From Paramacrobiotus metropolitanus (lineage: Eukaryota; Tardigrada; Eutardigrada; Parachela; Macrobiotidae): 64,000 nt of DNA. Shown piece by piece: positions 46,078 to 57,863 of the stretch (position 1 is its first letter; each line of letters opens with the position of its first letter). Under the pieces are notes generated by a model, which worked only from the letters and a program-made list of their open reading frames with translations, was not told the origin of the DNA and did no database searches. The stretch is taken from assembly GCF_019649055.1 (NCBI RefSeq), contig NW_026570305.1:310001-374000 (forward strand), given 5' to 3'. The position numbers were made by a program, and so were the translations under genes.

Positions 46078-46323
46078 CTGATCGCCACCGCGTGCACCGG
46101 AAACCTGTTATTCGGACTTTAAATTTTTTTCCGGTTCCAATTCCATTTCCACCGGACCAGTTGCGGTGGTTTAATGGAATTTGTGTTGTATTGCTGGAGT
46201 TTTCCCAAACTACTGGAATATAGTTTCAGTCTGGCTGGAAATAGCAATGTTGACAGTCTTTTATCTTTTCTGTTTTCTAGAAGATTTATTTGGTTTTTCG
46301 TAGTGAACCTTGAGAGAACAAAA

Positions 46324-48127
46324 ATGGATCAATTTTATATCTTTGCGGATTCGGTCGTAAGACGAGCTCAGCGGTTTCTTTCAGCTGAGGATGGGGACCA
46401 CGATCAAGATGGTGTTGACGGAGCGTTGACACAAGTTGATTATTTACTCGGGTAAGTTCTGAACAGCAACGCCGCAACGGTTTCACAATATTTTTGTTTG
46501 TACTTGAATGTTTCGTCTAGCAGATATACGCGTGATATTTGCGACAATTTACCGGAGGAGCGGAGGGCTCAGGAGCTGTTCGATACACTTATTGATTGCT
46601 CGAGTGCTTTACGACTTCGACTGCAGGAAGACGAAGATGGGACGAAATCTGTTTTGCCTTAACTGAGTGCACTAATTCGTATGGAAGACTTTTTTATTCC
46701 CGAGGATGATTTGGCTGGTTTGCGATCTGAAGGATTTACAGTGAAGGACATAGCTCGGTTTTATGGAGTTGGAGTTACGACAGTTAAGCAGCGATTGGCA
46801 GAAGCTGGTTTAAATAAAAAGGTAAGCTTGCACTGGTGCATAGTTTGACAGGCTGTTTACTGGCCGAACAAGCTATTAAAGAACTACTTGATTGTGAACT
46901 GCTGTAACTGTTTTCAGTTGCCCTCGGTTGTAATATCTTTCGTTTTAATTGTAGTTTTCAACGATTAGTGATGCTGATTTGGATTTATTGATTGCGGGAA
47001 TTTTGGAATCATTTCCAAATGTCGGATACCGTTATATTTTTGGACAGCTTAAGACTGGAGGATTGTACATCCAGCGCAGGAGAATACTTTCATCGTTGCG
47101 AAGAATTGATCCGTACGGAGTTGCTAACAGATATCTCACTTTTGTTCCCCGAAGAGTATATTCTAATCCTGGTCCGAACGCTTTATGGCACATGGATGGG
47201 AATCACAAGTTGGTTCGCTGGGGATTCGTTATACATGGAATTATAGACGGATATTCCAGGACGATTATTTCTCTCATTGTTGCAACGAACAATCGAGCTA
47301 GTACAGTGCTGGAAGCGTTCCTGTCTGGTGCGGAAGCGTGGGGTGCGCCTTCTAGAGTGAGAAGCGATTGCGGAGGTGAAAATGCGTTTAAAGTAAAATT
47401 TTGATTTTTGTCATAATTTTCACCCTTTTGGTTTTGCTACAGCGCTTTTTTGGTACAATACGATTTCACGTTTTAAGTTTGCCGGTTATATAACTGCTCT
47501 CTAAAATATATTTCAATTAGGGAAAATTTTGGAGTTGCACGCTGGATGGAACACTATATGGGACCAAATCGCGCGAGTATTATAATGGGACCATCGGTTC
47601 ACAATCAACGGATAGAACGGCTGTGGAGAGACCTTGGCCGCGTTGTTATCAAGTTATTTCGGTCTGTATTCATCCATATGGAAAATATGGGGATTTTGGA
47701 TTATACAAATCCTCGGGACATGATGATTCTGCATTTAGTCTACTTGGACAGGATTCAAGATCAGCTGAATCAGTTTACTGAGTTTTTAATAATCACAAAC
47801 TCCGGACGGAGCATGAGCGTTCTCCAAGACAACTTTTATACTCGGCTGCCATGAAAAGGGTTAAAAGGTTTTCCGCTGCAGCAACTATTAACGGCAGGTG
47901 ACGAGCTGCCTGAAACAGATGTGGATGCGCCTCAAGATTTTCCGGACTTTATAAGGAATCAAGTGGCTCATTCTAGAGATGCTGTTCCGGTAATGGACAT
48001 CATCCGTAGCTTTCCTGCTGAAGCTGATTTCATAAGGGCGAATATGGATGTGCGAGCGAGTGATGGATTTTATGGAATTAATGTTTTTCAAGCAGCGAAA
48101 GAACTTTTAGAAGAACATTTCCACTGA
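46324..48127 (+). pseudogene. Integrase-like DDE transposase, broken
   Basis: Exons: 46324-46451 (MDQFYIFADSVVRRAQRFLS), 46524-46821 (helix-turn-helix, LRSEGFTVKDIARFYGVGVT), 46955 to about 47380, and about 47521-48127. The rve-type catalytic core is clear: LWHMDGNHKLVRWGFVIHG with the first Asp, then IDGYSR, RSDCGGEN with the second Asp, and VHNQRIERLWRD with the Glu. This pattern is typical of a large family of animal transposon proteins with the 'NHKLxRWxFVIHGxIDGYSR' signature. The enzyme would cut and join element ends in the nucleus. About three breaks (stops or an out-of-phase join) make this copy inactive. Exons otherwise follow GT-AG rules. Confidence 0.8.
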
Positions 48128-49530
48128 AAGAAATCGCGTCGGTAAGTAGACTGGCAAGTAGTACATCAACTCGTGCATAATGTGACTTGCTGCATGGGCC
48201 TTTTAAGTTTTGTTTGTAATGTTGTTGACTTTCAAGTAGCCTACTCCATACGAACATTTTAAATGTTTGGCGTTTTAGTTTTCTCTCAAACTTGTTAACT
48301 CTAGTGAGTGTACTTGTGTTGAAAACGTACACAAATAAATAATAATCATTAAAAGTTTAAAACAGTGAATTATCTCTGCTCAGCTAATTCTGTGCGTCAT
48401 CAGCTATGCGGACGGTTATTCTTGAAAGAACACTTACTGTTAGTACTTTTTACGATTACTAAGTGCTTTGTAAAAATTACAACATTTGTATCGTAAAGCT
48501 TAGTTACGTAATCCTGCGCTGTAAAGTGTGGAAGGTATACCAGATTATACGTATCATATCTCAGTATCCGAAAGATAATGTTTATTTTCTTCAGGTTTCT
48601 TTCCAGCAGTGTAAACCGCAGGCGATATCATGGGTTGAGCCCTACGATTGTATGGCAGAAAAGCGCCTATCGTTGTGAGTTTCGTTCTAAATTTTGTTTC
48701 ATGTTATGTCGGTGTAAATTGGATGTCCCAACACGCATTTGTATTATATTGCGCGCTCCGGTTACAGATTCTTCAGTTTCATTAACACGGAGTTTCGACA
48801 GGCAGCTCTGCCAACCGCAACCAATATTGCTATTCGGCAATCATATTTCTCGCGAGTCGCGACATTTTGCGGAACCTGTGGCCTGTGTCTCTCGGTCAGG
48901 CGAGGGACATGTGGACGGGATACTATTCCGTAAGTGCGGTGCAGTACGTTTCGGCTTCGCGTAGGAAAGCCGTGTAATACCGTCATCCTCATTTGAGAGT
49001 CAGATGGCCTGGGCATTGACTCATTTATTTTCTATTCACAATTAGAGAATTTAATTTGTCAACCGTCGTAATAGGCTGCAGTATCTTATGAGTTGCCATA
49101 ACCTGCTCTGTAGAATAAGGCTGGATAGTTGATCTGAGACAGGTTAAAGTGGCACGGTGGCGTGCTTTATTAAAGACATTTCTTTCTTGTTCATTCTTTA
49201 GGTTTTCAAATGCACAACCAAAGCCGTTCTCCTCGAATACAAAAGCCTGCTTGTTAGAACTAATTGTTCCGCTTTTTTTGTAGAGTGCCCGACCCACACA
49301 GTGGAAACTGGAAAGTGATGCTAAACTTAGATAAACCACACACGGTTTTCTTGTGGCCGTCAAGATTTGTTGGGATTCTTATTTTAAATTAGCCTGAAGA
49401 TAAGCCTCTCGCCTTGGGAAAACATGATATCGTGTCCACCAGCAGTAAGCCCATATAGGCAGCGCATCTATGCCTGTGGTGATGTTTTGTTGTGAATATT
49501 AAGTAATGGAACGGGCTGTTGCAGTGGCGA
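48128..49530. other. Element interior, unidentified
   Basis: No domain found. A plus-strand frame at 48578-48964 and a minus-strand frame at 49025-49363 are the longest. The latter has Cys/Arg-rich peptides but no match I recognise. Confidence 0.35.
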
Positions 49531-52038
49531 CTGTTCCTGTGGAGAAGAAAATGCGCAATATCCCGCAATTTGGGCCCGCAACATCCCGCAGCGCACGGTG
49601 TATTACGTTTGGTTTTGGAGTTAGACGGAAAGGCGGGTTAATTCTTTTGCGTTATGCTTCGTATCTGCCTTAGCACAATGTCTTTTGCTGTCGTCCAGAC
49701 ATGCTGTACAGGAAATACCCGATTTGCTGGCTATGCAAGCATTTTGGACAGCGTGAATTTTAAAATTTGTATGGATGTTTTTCTTGCAGACGGTGGTGCG
49801 GGCTGATCCCCATATTGGGTTGCTGCATCGCGCCACGGAGAAGTTAATCAAGTGTAAAACCTACATGCAGGCCCTGACGTACATGGACCGTCTGGATTAC
49901 GTGTCCATGTTGTGCAATGAGCAGTGCTTCTCCCTGGCTATTGAGAAATTATTAAATATCGATATTCCGGTATTCCCATATCGGTATTCGGTATTCCCAT
50001 CCGTGCGGAATGGATTATAGGTGGGTTTTTGTTAATTTCTTTCGCTTTCCAAAAGCGAATAGAGCATTTTTTTGTTACTTCTTTCTAACAGATCTTTTAA
50101 CGTACATTGCTGATTACTGTAACTCCGTTCTCCGTAAGTGTTAAAATGTGCTGGGTTTTTCTGCAGTTTTATTCGGAGAACTTACTCGTATTTTAAATTA
50201 CAATACGCATGCCCTGAATATCAGAGCAATGACGCCTTTTTTCTGGTTGTTTGAGGAATGCGAAAAGGTACTTACATATTATTCTGCAATAAGTCGACGT
50301 CGCTGATTTATTAACAACAGCAAGTGAGGAACTGCAGTGTACTGTAATTTTATTGTAATTAATATGAATCTAATTAGTTTTCTTATGAGTACTGTAACAG
50401 GTGGAAAAGCAAAGCAAGAATGGCACTGATAAATGTTTGCACCCTTTTAGTTGTGTGAATTTTTGAACGATTATCCGGCGCCCGGATGCTCGCGAATTAT
50501 GCTTGTCCCGGTGGAGTGCAGTACGATTTGCCGTTGGGATTGACGGATGACATCTACGACTGGGCTATTAAGTATAACCAACGCCTGGATGAACTGGAAG
50601 ATTTCCTTACTGGTAATCGTATCTGGAAAGCCCGAACTGTCGGCACTGGAACGGTGTCGGCGGAGGACGCGCTTGCTTATGAGATGAGGTGTGTCTCGTT
50701 GATTTTGATGTTTTGCTGGCATTGCATGTTTCAGTTTCTTTAGAGCTACGAGAAGAATTGACAATGTTGGAAAGATTGGTATAGTTTTGCACCTTAATTT
50801 AACTCATACGTAGTGCATACACATTTAAGTCGTACGCACACATTCCTTGAAATCATACTGTTTCATTCCGAATTAAATACTCGCAAGAATTATGCTGACA
50901 TGAAAACTTGTGAATTCGTTCTTACAGTGGTGCGATGTACGAGGATCCGGCATCAAAAGAAATTTGCGTAAAGTGCAGCCGTACGATGCATACAATCAAG
51001 TGGAGTTTGATGTTCCCATCGGTTCACACTGGGATTGCTACGATCGCTACCTGGTGCGCGTGGAGGAAATGCGCCAGTCGCTGCGGATCATCCATCAGTG
51101 CCTGAATAAAATGCCACCTGGCGAGATCAAAGTGGACGATACAAGGTGGTGCATCCCTCTCGAAAGGTAATGAAGGTATGCTTACGACCGTGTCGTACGG
51201 TGCATGGTGGTTTCTTGTAAAATGGGTAAATTGGTCAAATTAGTGCACAAATAATTTTATGAAGTAGAAAGGCATATAATTAAAACAATTATTTAGATGC
51301 GCAACGTTAGTGGTAATGTAAGTATTCGGCAGCATATTACGATAGTATGTGGATGTTCTGACAGCACGTATCGAAGCCGATAGGTTATTTCTCATGAGCT
51401 TGTTCGGTCAAAACGGTGCTAAGAGAATCCCATTTTGAGGAGGCTTTCACTTGGTCACCGAATGTGATCTCATTAGCATGTCCGTATTACCCAGTGAAAG
51501 CACATCTGCACACTGTTTGAGTGTGTAATGGTATGTGAAGTTTTCGATTCACGATTTTAATTTCCGTGAAATTCTGTGAATACTGCAGCTTACTTAACGG
51601 TCGCTATTTTCGTCGCCTCCTCTCTTATTTTCGCTATGTTTAAGTATTCCGCACGTACGTTCACAGAACAGCGCCAGTATGGCTTTCACATTTTCATACT
51701 TTTGCATAATACTTATGCCATGATAACCCGGTTCACTGGAAAAATCTGCTGTTTGCAGGAATCGGTGGAGGCCTTAATCCATCATTTCAAGGTTGTACAC
51801 CGAAGGCGTCCAAGCCCCGCCCGGCTTCACCTACACCGCCGTGGAGGCGCCCAAAGGAGAGTTCGGGATCTACCTGGTGTCGGACGGCACCAGCCGCCCC
51901 ATGCCGCTGTAAAATCAAGGCGCCCGGCTTCACGCATCTCGCGGCCATCAATCATATCGGCAAGCAGCACAGATGTTGGCCGACATTGTGGCCATCATCG
52001 GGGCACTGGATATCGTCTTCGGGGAAGTGGATCGTTAG
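49531..52038 (+). pseudogene. NDUFS2: NDUFS2 (complex I 49-kDa subunit) pseudogene with introns
   Basis: Exon-like blocks in order match NDUFS2: about 49535-49608 ([14 protein letters not shown]), 49790-49972 ([28 protein letters not shown]), 50165-50269 ([14 protein letters not shown]), 50470-50690 ([20 protein letters not shown]), 50930-51168 ([35 protein letters not shown]) and 51770-52038 ([18 protein letters not shown] to VFGEVDR-stop). The real protein is the quinone-site subunit of mitochondrial complex I. Frameshifts in the first, fourth and last blocks, missing residues in the third, and changed conserved residues show it is dead. Introns are present, so it was copied as DNA, not from mRNA. 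Confidence 0.85.
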
Positions 52039-53087
52039 ATGTGTCGAAGCAGACTGTGTACAGGTTTAAACTAACGCAATGTCAGTGTGTTGTACTCCTG
52101 TATGATTTAGTGTGTTTTTCACCTGTGTCGTTTACACAATGACAAATGCTAGAGGAGATACCATGTAGTTGATGTTGACAGTTATGGTGGCTTAATTGGT
52201 TGTAATTCCTAAAGACGTTTATTAAAAGAACGGTTGTGTTTAGTATGGTTGTTGCTGGTTGTTAAGTTCCTTCACTTCCATTTTATACCGTGTGAGGTAA
52301 TATTTAGTGTCTGAGCGACAGTGCCGCATTTTTTTGTAGCAGGAATTGTGGAATGATGCGGGCGATCTCTGGCTTGGTCTGCGTTGCCGTGCTAGTGCGG
52401 TCGGGATGTTTTCTTTCCGGTCAGACTCAGAACGTTGCACATAATAAATGTTGCACATAATGAAACGGTAATGTTGTGCATAATTATGTCAGGCCTCGAT
52501 AACGGATATGGACTTCTGCTACCGGCAAACACTGAATCTCTTCCGCAGTGAACTCTCCAATCCAACCGCTGAACTGTCCGACAGCATACCCGGCTACCGC
52601 ACCACGCAAATGAAAGTGCGGAATGCCTTACTCGATCTGGGCGTGCCGGGACCCACGAGCCTCATCACGGACCGCGGGCACACTACGCTACGCACTACAA
52701 TCGTTCTTTCCGCTCTTCCAGAATACCGGCATCACGGAGCAGGGCGATCCGATCTGGCCAGGTGGGCGATTACTCCTAGAAACCGGCATACAATAGAAAC
52801 AATGAATTTTAGCGGCACGTTAGTTTCAAAGCTGCCGCCGGTGGGCTGTTCTCTGCATTCCCACGAACAGACCGCTAAATTTTGCGAGTAGCCATTGGTT
52901 AACATTGCGTGAACTGGATTTCATTGGACACTTCCAAATGAACACGCCTGCAGAAGGAGCGATCATTACTGCGATTGCTAGTGTAGGCGGCTAAAGTTTG
53001 GGCAAAAATTTAATTGCAGTTTTTTAACTGATGAGTTAATTTGAACCTTTAATTGTCAATGCAACATTTTTCCAGTTAGCCGAAAAC
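52039..53087. other. Element interior with an unassigned frame
   Basis: A plus-strand frame at 52508-52891 (127 codons; MDFCYRQTLNLFRSELSNPT, NALLDLGVPGPTSLITDRGH) has a coding-like first half and a degenerate second half. It may be another captured gene fragment, but I do not recognise it. Confidence 0.35.
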
Positions 53088-56000
53088 ATGGCGGATCCTG
53101 CGATGTGGAAATACAAGTGTATGGCTTCTGCTTGCGGATGTATAATCTCTACTCCAGAAGAAGTGGATTTTTCGTACCGAGCCCAAGGAAGCACCAAATG
53201 TGAGGAAGAGACATGTAAGCATTATTTGGGGAATCATAGGTTGATCAACTATATGGACATTCTGGGCCGTCAAGTGGACATCCAACGCAGTGCACCTGCC
53301 AGCGGTTCGATTGAAGGCGTCAATACCACGCAAGCCCCTGTTACGATCAATAACAGCGCAGCCGCCAACAGCTATACGCCGCATTCGCGTGGAGCAGTTC
53401 AACATGACGGTAGATCATTTGGACAAAGCATAACTGGCGCTCCAGAAGTCCGAGGCAACACTGGAAATGGTATGCAGGTAGCGCGAATTCAGCAGCCGGG
53501 AATGCAGCTAGCCCGCATGCAGCAGCCTGGAGTACAGCATGGACTGAATCCTCAGAATGCTGGATTTAGTGGCGGACGCCAGAGTATTGGACTTCAAGGG
53601 TCACGGTCGCGTCCATCTGCACCATATGGTTATCCACCAGGCGGATCGTTCGGACAGTCTCCGTTGCAAGGCGCCCGTGGCGGGGGACGTGGAGCAAGAC
53701 GCCAAAGTCTCGGAATGTTCCGTTCACCTGCTAGTTCAACGCCCGCGCAGCGAAATGTCTTGGAAGTTCCCCAGGTCGCTTTCGAATATCCCATGGATGT
53801 CTATTTGTTCCGCTACCGAGACAAGAATGCTATTCCAACACAACGAGCGCGGTAAGTTTACCAGCTATGCGCATACGGCTTGCAATTTAAGAACACGTGT
53901 GCGTTAAACGGTTATCACAAGCTGTAATGTTTCCGGCATGTTTTATACAGTGAGGGCAAAACCGAATTGGAATTAATGCGATTTTGTGGATTGATTAAAC
54001 GCGTCAATTTTCAAGAGCTCAGTGGACAGCACATTCGAATGAAAATCAACGAAGAGTTCGCCAATTTCTTGCAAGGCAGGGAATGGATTCTGCTTAGTCG
54101 TATTGTGGTGGATCCCAATAACCCGGATCGCGTTTACCTCTCCGGGAAGCACATCTTCCCAGCAAATTTGCCGACAGAGTCTCCATCATGGGCGTTCCAG
54201 CAGATGTAAGCGAATAACGTATCATTTATTTACAGCCATTAGATGAGAAAATTAGTTTGAATTAATTTGGCGATAAATGCAGGTATTCGGAAAATCCAAA
54301 TCGCGAAACTGTAAATCGCATGTACATTGCGGCCGACAGCGGAATCATCAACATTTCACGAGAACTTGTCGAGAGATTTGCTGAGGTAAACAGAATTCGG
54401 GAATGAAGATGTATCCGGTTGATTAAGTTCATATGTTTTCCAGTCCGAAGGGAAGACTGTTGAAGAGCTGGGACTGCGTGGTTTTACCGGTGAGTATGAG
54501 TGTGTGCAACTTGGAGGTTTCGACATGAAGCTGTCAAAAGCTACAAGTTTTGTTATATTTTTAGATGAATTAAACGGTAACAGTGGGATGCGCAACATTT
54601 TACGATCCTTCGGCGCCAGTACGTCGCGATTAAGCGGCGCCAGTACATCGGGATTGTCAAGCCAGCGTACTTCTGATTTGGCTGCTCGTAATAACTCTAT
54701 ATTTGACGTTTCACCCTCCTCGTCGCCTCAACCAGTGCGCCGTGGCACTGTTGCGGCCCAGCTAAACCAAGATGTCAGTGGTATTCATCGAAGTCTCCGA
54801 TCCACTGTGCCTATCATCTACGTTCCTTCAGATGAAAGTGATGCGGAAGATGTTGCACTTGAAAACAGTGGCGCCAGTGAAATCGCAAACCACCAGTTGC
54901 CTGCTAAAGTGAGTGAGCTAATTTAAAATTTAAATTTAATTACAATTAATTAATTTAAAATAATTCGAATGTTCAAAGTGAGCGAATTAAAAATAATTCA
55001 AACGCTTTTCTTCGTAGTTTTGATATTTTTTGTTTTCTTCGATTAACTCGATAAATTGTCTATGATCCAAAATTGGTGTATATTGTCGTAACTTTCTAGC
55101 GAATGCGCGTGGGAAACTTTCCTGACCAGGAAGAAAACGCTGTGGAAGCATCGGTGGAGCAGTTGCGTAAGCAATTGTGTGTAAAGGTCACCGGACGAGA
55201 ACCCATGTTCAAGTCGAATTACGTGTTTGAATGGATTCCCGGGAACGATAACGTCCAGAACTGGATCGACTTCCACTATGCGCATGGTCCTAATTTGGCT
55301 GATGGGGGAAGGCCATGTATTCAAATCGAAGAGTAAGCAAACTGTTCAGAAATTCTTGCAAATGTTTTAGCAAGTGAAAAGGGCGCTGCAAGACATTTAT
55401 TATGCTAGCCGCTAAAACTGCTGTCAGAAAGGCTTATACTGGTACACACCGTGTTTGTTAAAATGCATTTGTCTCTATGGTGAATGATTTGCTGTAGTGC
55501 AACTGACTTGGACGGCCCGTATAAGGAGGTCATGACGAAGCTTGGTCAAGCATTTCTTCACTACCGCATCCCGGATTTAGGCATTACGTTGTTCGAACAA
55601 TGTGCAACAGTTGTATTAATATCGTCGGATGCCATTGTCACCGAAGCGGGACATTCTGCACTTCGAGCATTCGGACACTTATTGCGAGATTCAGTTTTAC
55701 ATGGAGCGCCCTTCGTTACTTGGTTGAACTCTTCAGTGTTCCGCTACTTGTTGAATCTTCCCATTGAGGTCAATGATATTTTCTCGTTCAGTCCCGGTAT
55801 CGGCAGTATGATCGATGGCATTATGTCTGGTGTGGGACCTGTCGTGCTGGAGAACGAGGAAGCGCTGAGGAGTGGGCTGATTTGAATCTGAAATTCCCGG
55901 TAAGATAACGAGATAACCATGTTAAAACAGCGGTATGATTGATTAGTTGTATTGCAGTGTGCTGTCCTTCTGGAACACGGACGTGAGCAACTGTGCAGAC

Positions 56001-56561
56001 TAATTGCGGAATTTGAACTGGTCCACAAACGTGCCGGGAATTTGAAGTATGTCTACGAGGGACTGGTAGCCGGAAAAATGTACAAGGTAAAATGTGACAC
56101 TTTTTGCGGTTTTGAAAAGTTTTCAATACTGTAGTCTTATACAGGAACTGATGGCGTTTCGCTCCGACTGGAAACGCTTTGAGCCGCAGCTGTACCGCGC
56201 TGTGATGGAGGGCAAAGATCTGCTGGAGCAGTTCAAAACGTTGAACGAAGATACTGCGGATGACGAAGAAATCCAGACAATGGCATGGCTTGATGACATA
56301 ATTTTGGAAGAGTTTAGCCAGCACGAACGCAAGCAACTGTTACGATTTATCACCGGATCGTACATGGTACCTGCAACGCCAAAGATTGAAGTTTCATTCA
56401 CATTCGCACGGGACGGAAACCGACGTCCAACCGCTACGACCTGTACTAACAAGCTGACTCTTCCGAGCGGATGCATGAGCAAAGAGCAACTACTGGAAGG
56501 TTTGCGGGACTGTATTGCGTCAGTGGATAATGAAATGCAGGGGCATTTCCAGTTTAACTGA
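53088..56561 (+). CDS. HECT-domain E3 ubiquitin-ligase-like protein of the TIR element
   Basis: Nine exons with good splice sites: 53088-53851, 53951-54205, 54283-54385, 54444-54489, 54565-54908, 55100-55332, 55498-55899, 55958-56086, 56145-56561 (~897 codons). The N-terminus has a Cys/His cluster (CMASACGC, then CEEETCKHYLGNH), perhaps a zinc finger, and a Gln/Met/Gly-rich low-complexity region. From exon 6 on it resembles a HECT domain, ending in the C-lobe: RKQLLRFITGSYMVP, then PTATTCTNKLTLPS, where the Cys of TCTN aligns with the thioester cysteine about 38 residues from the end. It would transfer ubiquitin to lysines. Phase fails once, late in exon 7: the exon's last ~27 bases continue the domain (LNLKFP) in another frame, so this copy may be inactive. 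HECT proteins of the G2E3-like type are common in animal transposons (from memory). Confidence 0.7.
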
Positions 56562-57425
56562 ATCGTAAGCAACAACTTTTCTCCATTTGCAGTTCTTTAC
56601 CAGCGTAATTCATGTAGCTTTACAAGCGGTACTGATACGGTGATGTTTTTTCACAGGTACTGGTACATGGTATGCAGTTTATTGTGGAAAACTGGAATTG
56701 CAGATTAAACGGAACTGCGGAATTGCGGATTAAGCGGCATCACTATGACGCTGGAATGAGCTATACCTGAACGAAATGAGTCGTGTTCATGTCAATATTG
56801 AGATTTTTTAGCTTTTTGTGATTTTGCTTTGTCGGCATTCTCCTACAATTATGTCGATTTGAATTAGAACGTCATTAAGATATAATAATAAGCTTCGATT
56901 TATTAATTTTAGCTTTTGAGATTTGCTTGCTTGGCAGCGACTGACTTCAGAATAATGATGTGCATTTATGGAATGCCTTTTGCTGTGCTGGTTATCAGTG
57001 TTCCAGTAACTAATTGTGAAACTGAAACGATTTTGATTAAATGCGCCGTTCGTCAGCCAAAAAAACTGATACCGACTACTCAGAGACAAGTAGAAATTCG
57101 CCAGGTAACTGTTTTGAAATTGGACACTAGACTATAGAATTTGGTGTTGAAAACAGTGCCTTAAAATTAACTGATTCGTTGAGATACACCTTTGACCTGG
57201 ATGGTTTCTAAACATTTTTGCTAAAAAGACTTACTAAAATTTAATTTCTTTCTACAGCCATTGTAAAAATATTCGTTACAGGTTTACGTCTTCTGAAAAT
57301 ATAAATTCAATATATCTCAATAAAAAGACTTCCGTTACCAGCATTTTGTGCCTTATCTTACTACATTAAATATCTGACTAAACATTTCGTTTCCGTCGAC
57401 CAGCATCTGACTGAACAAATATCAT
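56562..57425. other. Spacer inside the TIR element
   Basis: AT-rich, with no supported gene; only short frames on both strands. Confidence 0.35.
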
Positions 57426-57863
57426 ATGCCTTGTTTTACAAGCACTGGTTCGAAAAAACGATGCGAAATTCTTACTAATTGCCTTTTTGTAGGACATGCG
57501 CTGTTGACTGTACCTGCTAGCATGCGCACAAACGGCAAAGACAAAGAAAGAATCCCGTGTTCCTCTCCGCCCTACAAACGCGTCAAACTGGACAGCGGTG
57601 AGATGGCCTTTCCCGCCAAGCCGAAGGTGCGGTCCGCCAATGGCCGGCTACCATTTCCCGATGCACCGGAGGATTTCTTCTACCATCTCTCACCGCATAC
57701 GAAGAAAGAACGCCGCAAAGCCATCACCACCGCCGAACTGAAGAAGGCAGGTCGTGCCCAGCGGTTAATGTTCACCTTCCTGCCCAACCCCGGCCGGCTG
57801 CATCACTTCCTCTCCATCGTCCCGACACAGGCGGTGAATGACGACGTGGTGGTGATGCCTTGA
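57426..57863 (+). CDS. GC-rich hypothetical frame inside the TIR element
   Basis: 145 codons, of which the last ~110 (from MRTNGKDKERIPCSSPP at about 57522) are GC-rich and coding-like, in clear contrast to the AT-rich flanks. An acceptor-like TTTTTGTAG precedes GACATGCGC, so the first 30 residues may be non-coding. The protein is basic with a nuclear-type patch (YKRVKLDSG), a middle segment PEDFFYHLSPHTKKERRK, and a hydrophobic end (RLHHFLSIVPTQAVNDDVVV). I do not recognise it; the composition suggests a captured host exon. Confidence 0.4.
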   Translation: MPCFTSTGSKKRCEILTNCLFVGHALLTVPASMRTNGKDKERIPCSSPPYKRVKLDSGEMAFPAKPKVRSANGRLPFPDAPEDFFYHLSPHTKKERRKAITTAELKKAGRAQRLMFTFLPNPGRLHHFLSIVPTQAVNDDVVVMP

